From Parus major (lineage: Eukaryota; Chordata; Aves; Passeriformes; Paridae), in the NCBI RefSeq assembly GCF_001522545.3, contig NC_031769.1, forward strand, positions 10,594,929 to 10,658,928: a DNA stretch of 64,000 nucleotides, given 5' to 3'. Below are positions 50,961-63,792 of the stretch, piece after piece (the first letter of the stretch is position 1; each line of letters begins with the position of its first letter). The position numbers were made by a program, and so were the translations under genes. A model generated the notes under the pieces. That model saw nothing but the letters and a program-made list of their open reading frames with translations. It was not told the origin of the DNA and searched no databases.

Positions 50961-53900
50961 ATCTATGAGAAAGGAATTAAGGTGGCCTGCAAAAAATCTG
51001 ATAAACAGCATTCAAACAGAACAAACCAGGCAGCTTAAGTGTGGGGCTCATCAGCCTCACTGACCCTGCAGTGCTGCTGTTCTAAATCCCAGCACATGGA
51101 GAAGATCATCTTTTAGCTCAGGAAGACCATTCAACACAGAAGATTTAGTTTCAGGTCATTAAAAGAAGAAGCCAACAAATAATTTATCTCATTGTACGAT
51201 TTTCTCCAGTGCATGGATTCCTCTGTACTACTTCAGCTTTGTACTTCATTGTCTGCTTTTCCTCACAGGAAAATGTGATTCCATTCCACAGGAATGGAAT
51301 ATAGCTGTGACTTTCCAAATTGTAGTGCAAAGAAATAATTGCCTGTTCTTTGTTTCTTCTTTTTTAATTTCTTGACCCAACTTTAATTTCTTTTCTGTCT
51401 TTATCTGAGTATTCTTTCCTAATTCTGAAGATGGGATACTTATAATTACAGATCATATTAAAGCTGTTAAAAAATAGCACATTATTATGTGATCAACCTG
51501 TGTGCTTTATATTAATCCTTGTTGATCTGCTTCAGGGCAAATAGACCTTTCTCATAACTTCCTTTCTATGATATGACCTGTTCTTATTACATTAACATTC
51601 AAAATTAGATACAATGACAACTAAATGTCTTATTGAAAGCTAAAGAATTTCCAAAGTACCTATTTTGCAACCATAAAAATGTCATTTAACTGCTTAAATA
51701 GAAACAATTGTTTTTATTTGTTGTATGATTATTTTAAACACAGTTATATGAATTATATTTGTTTCTAGAAATACAGATTATTCCCACTAACCCCATAGAT
51801 TTGTTATTCTTTGTAACTCCTGTGTGAGCTGTACTCCCACTTTCAAGCTTTCCATGGCATCTGACACCCATCTGAGATACCTGGAGCAAAGCTTACATTT
51901 ATCTATATTCACAAGCCTAAGATCAAAAGAAATATAATTATTCTGTCTGTGAAGTCCTTTTTTCCTATGTGACCATTTCAGATTTAATAATTTCTCTGAT
52001 TTCAAAGTCTCTAATCAGTAAACAATGAACAGCATCACAGTGAAATAATCTAATTGTCACAGCTCTGACTTTCAGAAGAAGCTTTCAAGACTGCTTTAAA
52101 CTTCACAATTTTGGCAAAACCTATTGTCACAATGTTGAATGGCTATAGTGCATGCAAAAAGAGCAGCAATAGAGTACATACAGGTATTTGAAACACACAC
52201 TTCAAAGTCAGCATGGTCTACTGTAAACAGTCATGTCATGTTCAGAGCACAGTTAAATACTCACTGTGAACTAAGCCAGCTTATACCCAATGATTATGCC
52301 TTTAAAGATATATGAAAAATATCTTCTCTTCATAGAATATGACCTTCATAACTCAATTTATGGGTCATTCCCTCACTTGTGGGATATTTTCAATATCATA
52401 ATTGTAAAAAGAGAAAGAAAGGAAGGAAAAATGTTCAGTTATTCATTTTGCAGGGCCTTTTTATTAAAAGGAGAAATAACATTAGATGAAAATCATTTCA
52501 CTGATAATTTTAATGAAATATGAAGTGCTTTGAATATATTTTATTGCAGGCAATATAGAAAAAAGGCATTGGCTGCTTAATGTGTCATTTAATGAATGGA
52601 TTCCACATTGCCTTACTTTGCCACATTTGGAAGTGAAGGCCATGCAAAGATGATAGCAAGTGCTTTCAAAAAGGGGCTTCTTCCCACATTTTTAAATTAC
52701 ACTTCACCTAATGGAAAGTGCAAATTATAATGCAGCAGAAATGAGGCTGAACCAAAACATTGGAGCTACATACCTTAACAAATCTCACTGAATTTTATCC
52801 TGTAAGCGCATCTCTAATACGGAACAAAACCTGATGTTGATAATGTCCTAGCATGCTGAAGGTCAGACTGATATAAGAAGGATCCCAAAGAAACAGGAAT
52901 CTGGGCTAATTTGCAATAAGCTAAGCAGTTGCTTAGTTAGCCCAGCAGAAGGTGAGGAACCAGGGTGGAAGCTCTGCCCACAGGGATGCAAAGGTCAGTA
53001 CAGAGAAAGCTGGTAGGTGTCATTTGTTTGCACCTTTCTCCAGCTCAGAGAAAACCAAATGCAGCTGCCAGTGCTGCAGAAATACACCCTAATCTGCTCA
53101 ATTTATTTTTCTAACAGAGACCCATTAATGGGTCTGACTCAGCAAGTTTCCAGTTATTAACCCTAAACTGCCTTTGGCTTTCTGTGGTAGCAGCTACCAG
53201 CTGTCCCCTCAGGCTTTTGTCCAGTAAGATGTAGATCCATTATTTGTGTCCAAAATGAACAAAGCATAAATGATAGCCATGCAGTGGCCCTGAGGCTGGC
53301 TGGGTGTGCAGTACCTGCCCCTGTGTCCACCCTTCAGAGCCCAGTGTCCTGTGCTCATGCAGTCCTCCCAGCTGCTCAGGAGTGGACAGCCAAAATCCAG
53401 CTCAGAAATGCTACACTTAGGCAGTAAGTGGTCTGGGATGCAGGGCTCAGGCTTATTAGCTGGCACTTGTGTTTAGCAGTGCAGGCATACCTATTGGTCT
53501 GCTGTAAGCAGCCTTCCACAGCCACAAGCACTGGCTGCTAAACCAGCAAAGAAAAATTGTAGGAATCCATCAGAAAACCATGCAGCAGGAAATTTTATCA
53601 TGCCATTACAAGTAAGCATCTTGCTTCCTGGGCATAATACCCCATTAGGTTAGAGATTAGGCTTTATATGGAAAAAATAATATGTAAAGAAGGTCTGAAG
53701 CTGGCATTACAAATGAAGGCTTTTCTTCATGCACTGGAGAAACTTCCATATCAAACATGAGGAGGATTCCACATGTATTTCTTGGTCATTTTGGAAAAAG
53801 CCCTGCAGCAGAGAGGAGCTATATCTGCTCTGTTGCACAGGACAGCATGAAATGGATGAATGGCAGGAAATCCAGAACAGAAAGAAAGGTGTCTCTGGCC

Positions 53901-54364
53901 TATGAATTTAAGAAGCAGAGACAGAGAGCAAACTTTCACCTTATGATGTTTGCCACATTTACCTTTCTGATATCCAAGCTCATTGCCAAGTTACTGAATT
54001 GACATTAAAATCAATGAATGATGCAAATAGGAAAGTCTGTATGTAACAGACACTGCTTGTTAACAGGAAGAACACCTTTCTTTTGAGGCATGGTAATGAG
54101 AAGAAAAAAACCCCATGCAGTAATATAATCAACGTTTTAAAATTGTTTCAAAATAGCTTTATCTCAAAAGAAGACCTGCAAGTTTAACACCATATGGTCT
54201 TAGAACCTAAGTCAGTTACATGAAAGTGTTACAGATCACATTATCATACAGATCCATAAACAAGCAGCTGTATAATTTCTCAAATGATTATCACTCTTGC
54301 ACACCTGGTGTGTGTTATATATAAAAAATTAACAAACAAAAGTGAGAATTTTACTATACTGCTG

Positions 54365-54740
54365 TGCTGTCATGGCAAATTGCACCATCAAAATCCAATT
54401 GCACAACATAGCTTAAGGCATCAGTATGACAAGAGAACTGCAGTATATAACTGTAGAGACAGGGCTCTATTAAATAAGATGTGAAACAGGGCAGCGTGGT
54501 GCCTGGAAAACCCAGGAGGTGCTGAAGGCAATGTAATAGGGCCCCATCGTCAACAGCATCAAAGGCTGCTGATAAATCAAGACAATGAAAGAAGGAGCTT
54601 CTCAGTTAGCTTGAAGCAACAGATCCTCATTACAAACTCTCTCAAGAGCAGTTCCAGCACAGTAGCAATATCTGAAACAAGACTGAAATTTATTAGAAGG
54701 ATTTTTGTGCATTAAAGCCAGCCTGTAATGTCAGAACAGC
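54365..54740 (-). mobile_element. Old LINE reverse-transcriptase relic, L2-like
   Basis: On the minus strand the region translates, with one frameshift, into the core of a LINE reverse transcriptase. Upstream is FQSCFRYCYCAGTALERV, which corresponds to the QSGFR...ST-TALL motif, then NEDLLLQAN. After a one-base frameshift comes LDLSAAFDAVDDGALL (motif A, LDLSAAFD at 54558-54581), then HCLQHLLGFPGTTLPCF, matching the usual HRLE--FGI-GTALSWF. Lower coordinates (to about 54365) hold a more decayed stretch, LSYVVQ, that may correspond to motif B (LSYGVPQGS). The wording is closer to the L2 clade than to the CR1 copies here. The YADD box was not found. It is an inert fossil. Confidence 0.7.
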
Positions 54741-55916
54741 GCTTCTGAATGCAAGGAAATTGAGAGGCAAATAAGTTAAGCTGAGAAATTTCCAGTAATT
54801 ACACTTTATCATCTAATGCAATTAAGAAAAATATTTTTTTGACAGTGTTTCACTCCTCAGAAATGTCTTCTTCTGCCTTACCAGTTTCTGTTTGGTGTAA
54901 ACTTCTTAACAGGAATTGACATTTGGAAAAAATAAGCACTATCTCCAAAACACTCAAATATTCAGGAACAGTGTGACATAGACTGATCAAGTGGTATTAA
55001 CTACATCTGGACTCTTGATCTCAAAGTTTCCTCAACATTTACATTTCTTGTTTGGGACCTAGAAGCTCACACCCCAGTGATGGGCCATGGATGTCTCTGT
55101 TCCTCATTAGGATGCAGATAGGAAGTGTGAAGGGATATCCATAATTTCAGGCTCAGTCTGTCACACAGGAGCAGAGTCAGACCTCATCATAAGTGCTGTA
55201 GAAAAGGCAGCTGGAAGACAGAAGTACAGACCTGCTAGATAAGGGTTTTCACCAAAAGAGAGGAGATATACGGGAATCCAAAGACTGAGTCACACCATCT
55301 ATTTAATGGACAGAGGTTTTTACCAAATTGAAAATAGTGCTGGACACAAAAAACCAAGCCCATAGCTTCTAGAACTACCTTATCTGCCAGGATGCAGATT
55401 TCCTTTCCCCTTAAGGATCCTTCCTGAATTTCCCTCAGCATCTTTGCTTCAATAGGACAGGTCAGAATAAAGAGTAAAGGCTGTTTTCTTGGCAGTGAAA
55501 GAGATGGATTCTACAGGGTCCAGATTCCAGCCCTCATCTTCCATGGATAGAATAAAAACAATCACAAAATACCCTGCTGAGTTCTCATCCCAAGAAGTCA
55601 ACCTCATTTTCATGTATCTTCAAATGCAAAATGAAATCAAAACCTAAGTAGAACGATATAATGGAAGGAAAGTAAGTGGAATTAGAAGATCCCAGAACCA
55701 CTCTTTATTCCACCCTCCAACTTTCTCATGGGCTTTATTCCAATTTAGAAATCTCTGAAGATGACAGAGGCACTTCTGGAGCACTGGAGCTTAAATTCCT
55801 AACCATTTAGGGCTTCACAAAAGTATAACATGGAAAAAAGTATCATAAATCTGTACCATAAAATAAAAAATGTTGCTCATGGGAGATCTGACATGACAGA
55901 TATATTCATAAGTACT

Positions 55917-55966
55917 CATAATAATAATAAATAATAATACATAATACACATAATAAAAATAAAATA
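55917..55966. repeat. (AAT)n-like microsatellite
   Basis: Imperfect AATAAT/AATACA units over about 50 bases. Confidence 0.9.
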
Positions 55967-58900
55967 TTCTTGCAGTTTCCTGTATTAGAGCAAGTATTAA
56001 CTTCTACAATTAATTTTTTAATTTAAGGTATCAAATTTTTAAATTGCCTTTGTAAGAAGTTTCAAACTCCTAAATACAGATCACCTCTCTAAAGCTTAGT
56101 CTAATTTTTTTTCCTAGGAATTTATAGCAATTTAATATAAAAATTAAAGCTAAGTCTTTGCAATGAATCTGACTGAAACGTATGGTAAGGATGAATTATA
56201 AATCCACATGACAGGGAAATACAAATAGACTAAATTCAAATCCTCTGCTCTCCTGAGTTACTTACTGATAATATTCATGTGGGGCCTCATTGTGCCTGCA
56301 GTGTTAGTTTGCAGCAAAATCTTGCAACAGGCTTCACACAAACTGGTAAACATCTTCACCCTCACTATATACAAATATGAGCCTGGTGGTAGGAATTTGC
56401 TTTCCAAGGATTTGTGAGCTTGTCCTAAGCATTATGTGGTAAACATAAACTAAAAGTAACAGAGAAATGATACCATAGATATTCTTCTGAACATATCTCT
56501 CACTCTAAAGCTTGAAATAGCTCAGAATTTAGAAAGCAGCAAATAAAATCCCATTTCAATTCTACTTAAGTTACAGCCATTGCCAAAAGGCTTAGTTCAA
56601 AATATCTAGGTACCATATATGATGTTATGGCTTGGGATATACTCAAATTATAAATAAATCTGAAGAAATGTTACTATACTTTTTTTGATGTCATACCATT
56701 GCAGAAAGATATTTGCTCCAGCATATTTTGTATATTCTAAAATCACATTCTGTAGTCAGATGTTCTGTTGTTTGGCTTTGTCAGTCCTAATGAAGTTGTT
56801 TCACCTGGTGCAGCAGCCTAAAATGCCCCTCTTCATGCCTGTCTCTTCTTAGCAGAAAACCCCCCAAAATTCTTATTATCAAAATAGCCTCTCTGGCATA
56901 CAAAGCATGCAAAGTTTACACGTATCTTTGGAAGTGGAATAGCAAATTATCCACAGTGAGCCAGATCTTACAACCTTCACCCTGTTTTTACTCATTGCCC
57001 ATAGAAATTCAAGAAAATACTTTCTGAATTAGGAGTCTTGTAAAAACTTGTTGAGCACATTGAAAAAGAAAATATTCAGAAGAGCTGACTAATAGCAGTT
57101 CTATGCTGTTAACAGAAGATGGATGCAATGCACCTTTCTGTTCCTCTCATCACACAGAAACAAGCAGCTGCAGTTTATTGTACACTAATCTACCTGTTTA
57201 GATTGTGGCAGACAAAGGGATACCCTTACAAAGGCTCTGCTGATTGGAGGGCACTGAAGAGCACAGTTGTTCTCTGCTGTGTCATGAGATGTTCTCTGCT
57301 GGGGACTGCATGCACTAAGTCATTTTCTGAATACAAGCAAGAAATCATCTTTTATCTATGCATCACTTAACCAAGGCAGAGATACATGCTGAAACTAGGG
57401 CAAGTGACCAGAAGCTTACTTGTTAAACAACAAAAAGGGGACTAGAACCAAACCCACCTCTCTTTATCCTTAAAAACAAATTAAAGTGACATGACCCCAT
57501 GCTCTGAAATGTCATCCATCAAAAGTTGGCAGCATTTTTTGAAGTAATAATGATTGAACTTGCTGTGACATCTTTCTTGCTTCTAGAATGCCAGAAATTC
57601 TCTTCCTTTCCTAAATTGCCAATCATATAACTATTTAGAAACTCTCCAGGGAGGTCAGCATTAAAACATGCTGGAAGGAGCCAAAGTAGCACATTATTGA
57701 ATTGAAAAATCTGTTCAAACTTATGACTGCATAAAAAGTTATTTTTAATGTGTAAAAGCAATAATTTTTAGCAATAGTGTATTTTCAGTGTTACTCAGTA
57801 GGTCATCTGAGAGTGTGTTTAGCAAAGAAAGGATGTGAGTCCACAGTGTCCCTCATCCCTGGGAGGATTTTGGGGAAAGGGTTTTAAGTGCAATACTCAA
57901 TACGCAGGTATCAGCTGTTTATTAACTTGTAGTGCTCCTCTGAAACTCAAAGGTTTGTTACTCAGTGGAAACAGTTAATTCTTAGGAACCCTTGGAACAT
58001 CTTAGAAATGCACAGGGAAAAAAAATATATATCATTCACCAGGACTCGAAATTTCTCAAAGAAATAAACAGCCTGGTAGGTAGATGTAAACACCATCATA
58101 AGGACAATAATCTAGTTTGAACTCCTCAGACCACTTATATTGACAATATGCCAATATTCAAAGACCAATAATTTTTTTTTGTTCCATAGAAGTTTTAAGT
58201 ATCAGTGCAAGAGACCATCCTTTTGAAAATTATTTTCATATTTTTTATAGGTGAAACCTTGGGAAATATGATCAACATCTTTTATTACATTGTTTTTGTA
58301 TTTCAACAGCAGTTTTTTATATTCCAAAGTTAATTGAAGATGATTTGTCTGTGAATCCAACCTGTTTTGTCATTTTGTCATCTTTATTTTAAAGTGGTAG
58401 TGGTGTTAAATTCACAGAATTCTGAAGCAAAGAGATGCATTTACAACAGCCCATCTCTGTATAAGCCAGTGGAGGTCTTTTGCATGACGTTAGGATTTTC
58501 TCTTTAATTTTGGTGACTCGAGATCAAGATCAAGTATTTTTTGAGACACTATCCAGGCAGACAAGTCTCTCAAGGTACTCACAGCAAAATGAAGGCATTT
58601 GCTTTCTCTCCTATAGAATTCAAAAGCAAACTTCACCATAGAAAATTGTTCTGAAGAGTAGTGGCTGATGCCTTCCAAAAGCTGGAACAGGTAAATATGC
58701 TATCACATGGTATAGCTGCATTGCTGTAGTTATCTGTGACACCAGAAAAAGCAGTCATATATCTAATCAGATTTTCTGTACTTCTACAGTATAATTTTCT
58801 ATGCTTAGACAGATGTATCATAACAAAAGAGACAGCCACCAACTGTAAAATAAAATTCAGGTTCTTCTCATAGCAGAGCTATGACTGCTACACTCTGACT

Positions 58901-59317
58901 TATCAGGGGAACCAGAGAAAGATGTGTCACATATGTACATCCCATTCTGAGCAGCAGTTGTGATAGATAAACAGAAATGAAACATCACCAGAAAGAGCTG
59001 AGGTAAACTTCGCACTCAAATTAATAGGATCATGCCATGCTGTTGTTACATGCTGAACTTGGAAAGGCCAGCTGTGAGATCCCCAGAATCAGTCTGACTG
59101 TGCTGAATCAGTCAGCACAAGCTGAATGATGGTGGTGCTCTATCTATAAAGCTCTGTGTGAAAGAATCTCTTGGTGTGGCTTTGTCACAGCCCTTTATGC
59201 TACAGTCTGGGGAGAAGTTTAATACCCCCTGCTACAGCCAAGGGATGTGCATCAGTAGCAGCCTCATCGTAACTTCCTAGCAGAAGGGATTACCTGCAGC
59301 TTGCTCTTTGGCAAAGA

Positions 59318-59515
59318 ATGAAAGACTTGCTTAAGAAGGAGACCAAGAACAACAAAGAAAAGGAATGGGGTGGGAAGTGGGGAGGAAAAGCCTGGAATTC
59401 AAGCAGGATTGTAAGGAGTGGAAAAAGGAAGGGGGAAGAACAAGCAATTGCATGGAGGGAGGAAGAGGCTGGGAGGAAAGATGGAGTGGAGTCAGATTGC
59501 AGGAGGGGGATCTGG
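59318..59515 (+). repeat. Purine-rich (G/A) tract
   Basis: The plus strand is strongly biased to G and A, with blocks such as GGGGTGGGAAGTGGGGAGG and GGAGGGAGGAAGAGG. It is not a clean tandem repeat. It could form triplex or partial G-quadruplex structure. Confidence 0.6.
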
Positions 59516-61239
59516 TGCAGGTAAATGTCGGCTGAGGATGGCTCTCTCACAGGACTGTGAGCTGTGTAACAGCTATGGGGGAAGTATGGACTGTGGACTA
59601 GATGGCTGGGTATGTTAGCAGAGAGAGCAGCAGCAAATGGGAGAGGGGAGGTAAAACCCTGGTGTGAAATGAGAAAGAGGTTTGGAATAGAACAGATAGA
59701 AATTTCTGTGTTGAGGGGGACGAGATCAATGTTATGGGACAGGAAGACATGGAAGTCATGTCAAAAACATCAGAAAAAGGTGAGGATCGGAGAGAATGAA
59801 GTGCAAGAAGTTGCAGTTTATGATGTTCCCAGGCCTACAGGAGCTACAAAATGTGTCATATTCCCACAAAAACCAGTGTGTCTGATTTTTCTTTGCCCAG
59901 ACAGCTCCAATCTGCTCATCTTGCAGACAGGACTCACTTCAAACTCACAGCATCTCCAGAAGTGCAGATGGTCCTGTAAGTGAGGATCCCTACAGAGTGA
60001 ATGCTAATGGAAAAATACCCCACTTTTATCCTTTATCTTGAAGCATGCAAAGTATTCTTTACCACCTAATCCTGCATTCAGTCTGTTACTTCCAGTAATA
60101 TCGCAGTAAAACACATAAGACTGGAGACCATCTGACTGTCAGGTTGTATTTAACATGTTTAATGAAAATTTCATGTTCCTACAATTGATTTTTCTCTAAG
60201 TGGCACTGAATTACTTATGAATAACCTCATCACTACTTAAACAAAACATGCTGCTCTAATGACGTACAGCTAAATGAAGATCAAAATGATCCATAATGCA
60301 GCATATGCTTGGCAACACTCTGAATCAAGAGCCTTCATATTTTTGGGACAAACAAGCTCTAGAAAATATGGGTAAGAGAGAAGCAAGGTGAAAGTGGCTT
60401 CCATCCTTGGGAGTGGAAAAGGCTCAAAATGAAAGCTGTGGCAAGTGCTCATGCTAGAACTAGGGAACTGATTTCCCTTGTGCTTCCTCCTCCCTTCTCC
60501 CATCTGCATTTTCTTTTCAACAGCATTCTCGAGCTTTCTGTTAATTTTTTTTTTTTTCCTGAATAATCGCAGAAGGAATGAGTCAAAATATAGGACTTAT
60601 TCCTTTGGAAAGAGAGAGTGTACCTGTTTCCATGCCTTCCATTCATGAATTGTTTTTATATGACTGTACATGCAGTAGAATGGACCTACTTCATGGGGTA
60701 GAAAGGAGATCCACCAAATGTAATCTAAGGATGGGGTATCCTGATTTGCACTGATAAATACCTTGTGTTCTCAGCCATTTACAGGCAAAAGGGGAAAAAG
60801 CCCCCATCTTTTCTAAAGAGCTTTAATTCTCCTGCTGATATGGATTCTACATCCTCTAGGAGTTTGGAGGCATCAAGGACAATTTGGCATTGATTCCATT
60901 AAAGTTGCTTCCTAGGCATTATTTCTATTAGAAAAATTACTTAATCTACATAGGATATACAACAATGAATAAGTAAATTTCTCTTTGAGTCTTCCCCGAG
61001 GCTGTTGATTCCCACCCCTGGGAGCTGCTGCCACATCCTTGCTGTACTGCATGCCCATGGGAGGAACACTCCACACCAGTATTAAAGTAATCATTTTGGA
61101 ACACACCAGAGAGATGCCAATTGGCTGAAGTACTAAAATGAAGGTTTATTTTAAGGCAGGGTATTGGGAGACACCAATATGAATGCCAAAGATGAACATG
61201 GAACAGAAACTGGAAACTAGTGCATTTATAGTAAAAAAT

Positions 61240-61470
61240 AAGACACAGCTAAGTCAATCAGGCAGTAAGCATCATTAGAGCAGAAATTAATATGCACGCA
61301 GAGTGCTTTGAGAGAGCTGTTTACATTTTTCATAATGAGCTAGGTTCAGAAGATGAAGCAGGACTTTCACGGCTGGATTAATTAGGGTTCACTTTACACA
61401 GGAATGCAAAAGCCAGCAGCTAGTGTAATTCACCCAGAGAACTGGCAATCACCGAGCAAATTCCTCCCCT
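61240..61470. other. Candidate conserved non-coding element
   Basis: Unique sequence with homeodomain-like words: ATTAATATGCA near 61286, and GGATTAATTAG (61375-61385), which joins an OTX/PITX-type GGATTA to a TTAATTAG. No supported exon. Conservation is inferred. Confidence 0.25.
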
Positions 61471-63118
61471 GTGACAACCCATCCTCCGCCAGTGTCGCTG
61501 ATCACTCATGATGCACAAAGTAGCACAACTGTGCCAGCCACTTCAGAAGCGGCTCAAATAGCTCAGGTTTCAGTCAAGTACTCACTTGTGTATCAACTAA
61601 TGAAAAAAGGAAAAAGCATTGAAGAAACAAAAAAAAGCTTAAATGAAAAATTTCTGACGAAACTTGTCTTTCCCATGTAGAACAGAAGAGAACTGCATTA
61701 TATTTTTCAGGACATTCAACCTTAAATTCTGGTACGTGAAGGTAAAACTGATCTGAGATTTCTGCACCACTGAGTATCAATACATTGTATATTGACTAAT
61801 TAAACTTCCTCATACTTGTTCTTCTGACAAGCTTATTAAACAACAATTTCCTGAAGAGTGATTCTTTAGTGATTATCAGAGATAAAACCAGCTCTTGAAA
61901 GTATTGTTCTAACAGTAGATTACAGAAACAGGAAATAAGGAGATAGGGAGTCCATTGAAGAAGAAGTCAGAGTGTTTTCTAGGAGAGCTATGCTGACATT
62001 TTAATACATCCACACACATTTTACAACACAATAATTTTGAAAAATGAAAGAATTTAACATTAAAATTATAATTATATAATTGATTCAAATTTTTATTATA
62101 AATTTATCCTAGTATCTCATCTAACTTGTAGGATTGAAAGCAAAATTAGAAAGGAAGAATGAAGTGTTTTTTTGAAATGTATCTAGGAAAAGGCACTTTA
62201 TTACTAAATAGTGCTATGACAAAACTGCTAGAGTAATTGTAGCAGAAAATCTTTACTGCAAATTCAAAATATCTCTGATACCATGTCTGTGGCACCACCA
62301 TTCACATATCAGTTCAGAATGATATCTCCAAGCAACAAAACTTTAATAGTAGTTTAGCATAAAAAATATATTTCTATGGTCAATCAGGAACACAATGGTT
62401 TCTTACTGGAGAGTGGGAATTAGAACTCAGAAAACATCTCTAACTTAAAGGTGCTATACATCAAGTTCAGCTTTTTGTACTGATACTCTGTGGTCTGAAC
62501 AACAGGTTAGGAACAGAAACTTTATTGAGGCAGTATTATTCCATGGACAAACTTTTGGCAAGGACAGCCATTGCTGACAAAAACAGTAAGAAACTACTAC
62601 CCCTGATTTCAGGTAATCAGTAATTTTTAACAGAAAATCTATATTGCAGAAGTGAAAAGTGAGTTTTTGTGCCAAATTAAAACACTGCACTATTTCTAAT
62701 ATTAACCCAAATTCTGTAAAAGCAGATTTGATTTTCTCTTCTAAACAAACTTTGTGTATCATCTCAGGGACAAGTTCTCCCTGATGAACATCTGTCAGTC
62801 CTGAAATGTAAAACAGAGTAGTGTTATGTATCAGCCCTCTGAAACACAAAAATTCAGTAGTATAAGGAATGGAACACAACAACAAATGAATAAGGACAGG
62901 TTTCTCACATCAATATCTTAGTAAGCGTAACTAATTCTATAGCTTAATTATTATTACTTTAACCAAAGGAAATTAAATTCATAACATGTAAAGTTTTCAT
63001 CAGATAAAGTATTGGATCAGAATTTTAATGCTCCAGTGAAGGATGAGAAACTTTAAAGCTTATTCACTGAGTCATAGCAATAAAAACAGAAATTTAGTAA
63101 ATTTTAGCTATTCAAAAA

Positions 63119-63792
63119 TCACAAAATTATAGAGTGAGCTAAGTTGGAAGTGACCCACAAGGATCATTGAGTCCAACTCCTGGTCCTGCTCAGCACCATT
63201 CCCAAGAGTCACACCATGTTCCTGAGAGCACTGTCCAAACACTTCTGGAACTCTGTCAGGCTGGTGCTGTGACCCCTTCCCTTCCAGCTCCTCACGAGGC
63301 TTTCCCCAAGGCCCTTCACCATCTTGGCTGGCCTCCTTTGGACACTGACTAATAGTTCAATATCTTCCTTTTACTGTGGCACTCAAAACTGCCCCCAGCA
63401 CTGGAGGTGAAGCTGTCCCAGCCCAGAGCAGAGTGGGACAATCCCCTCCCTTGCCTGGCTGTGATGCTGTCCCTGATGCCCCCAGGACAGGGCTGTTCCT
63501 CCTGGCTGCCAGGGCACTGCTGGCTCCTGTTCAACTTGCCATGGAGCAGGATCCTCAGTTCCCTTTCCATGGTGCTGCTTTCCAGCCTCTCACTCCCCAG
63601 TCTGTCCATCCATCCATCCATCCATCCATCCATCCATCCATCCATCCATCCATCCATCCATCCATCCATCCAGGGTAGCTCCATCCCAGGTGCAGAATCT
63701 GGCATTTTCCCTTGTTGAACTTCATATGGCTGGTGATTGCCCAGCCCTCCAGTTTTTTGAGGCCTTGGACCACAGATGTGTCTTCCATGAAC
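63119..63792 (-). mobile_element. CR1 LINE 3' fragment with RT remains, reverse
   Basis: Read on the minus strand, it begins in the C-terminal part of CR1 ORF2 ([20 protein letters not shown], then HLGW). It is interrupted by an (ATCC)n array and resumes in another frame with [30 protein letters not shown]. It ends in the 3' region, the antisense of TCCAACTTAGCTC and the ATGATCCTTGTGGGTCAC text (63119-63180). It is 5'-truncated, with an internal deletion after DTSVV, and inactive. Its sequence differs from the copy at 35.7 kb, so it is a separate insertion, probably of another subfamily. Confidence 0.93.
63606..63672 (+). repeat. (ATCC)n microsatellite inside CR1
   Basis: Sixty-seven bases of perfect CCAT/ATCC repeat, about 16.75 units. 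It sits between two halves of the CR1 reverse-transcriptase frame, just after codons for HLGW. Since 67 is not a multiple of three, it shifts the frame. Confidence 0.97.

Larger units (their letters stand above)
48575..54364. other. Mostly AT-rich non-coding stretch
   Basis: Holds GTTT/GTTTT repeats at 48924-48960, a G-run and T-run at 49799-49866, a motif-rich patch at 50460-50960, and a 10-bp hairpin ATTCCATTCC-ACA-GGAATGGAAT at 51278-51300. A modestly GC-rich patch at 53180-53470 has no recognisable protein. No gene seen. Confidence 0.6.
54741..63118. other. AT-rich non-coding stretch
   Basis: Holds an (AAT)n-like microsatellite at 55917-55966, a purine-rich tract at about 59318-59515, a T-run at 60545-60558, a motif-rich patch at 61240-61470 and very AT-rich DNA at 62040-62110. 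The 143-codon reverse frame at 62454-62885 is unrecognised. No gene is supported. Confidence 0.6.

Noticed and set aside
59367..59385. G-quadruplex in the purine tract
   Set aside because: Only three runs of three or more G lie close together; the fourth is too short for a confident call.
62454..62885. 143-codon minus frame
   Set aside because: No recognisable family and no splice or polyadenylation context; treated as chance.
63606..63672. CRISPR-like array
   Set aside because: Uninterrupted tetranucleotide repeat without spacers, in vertebrate DNA.
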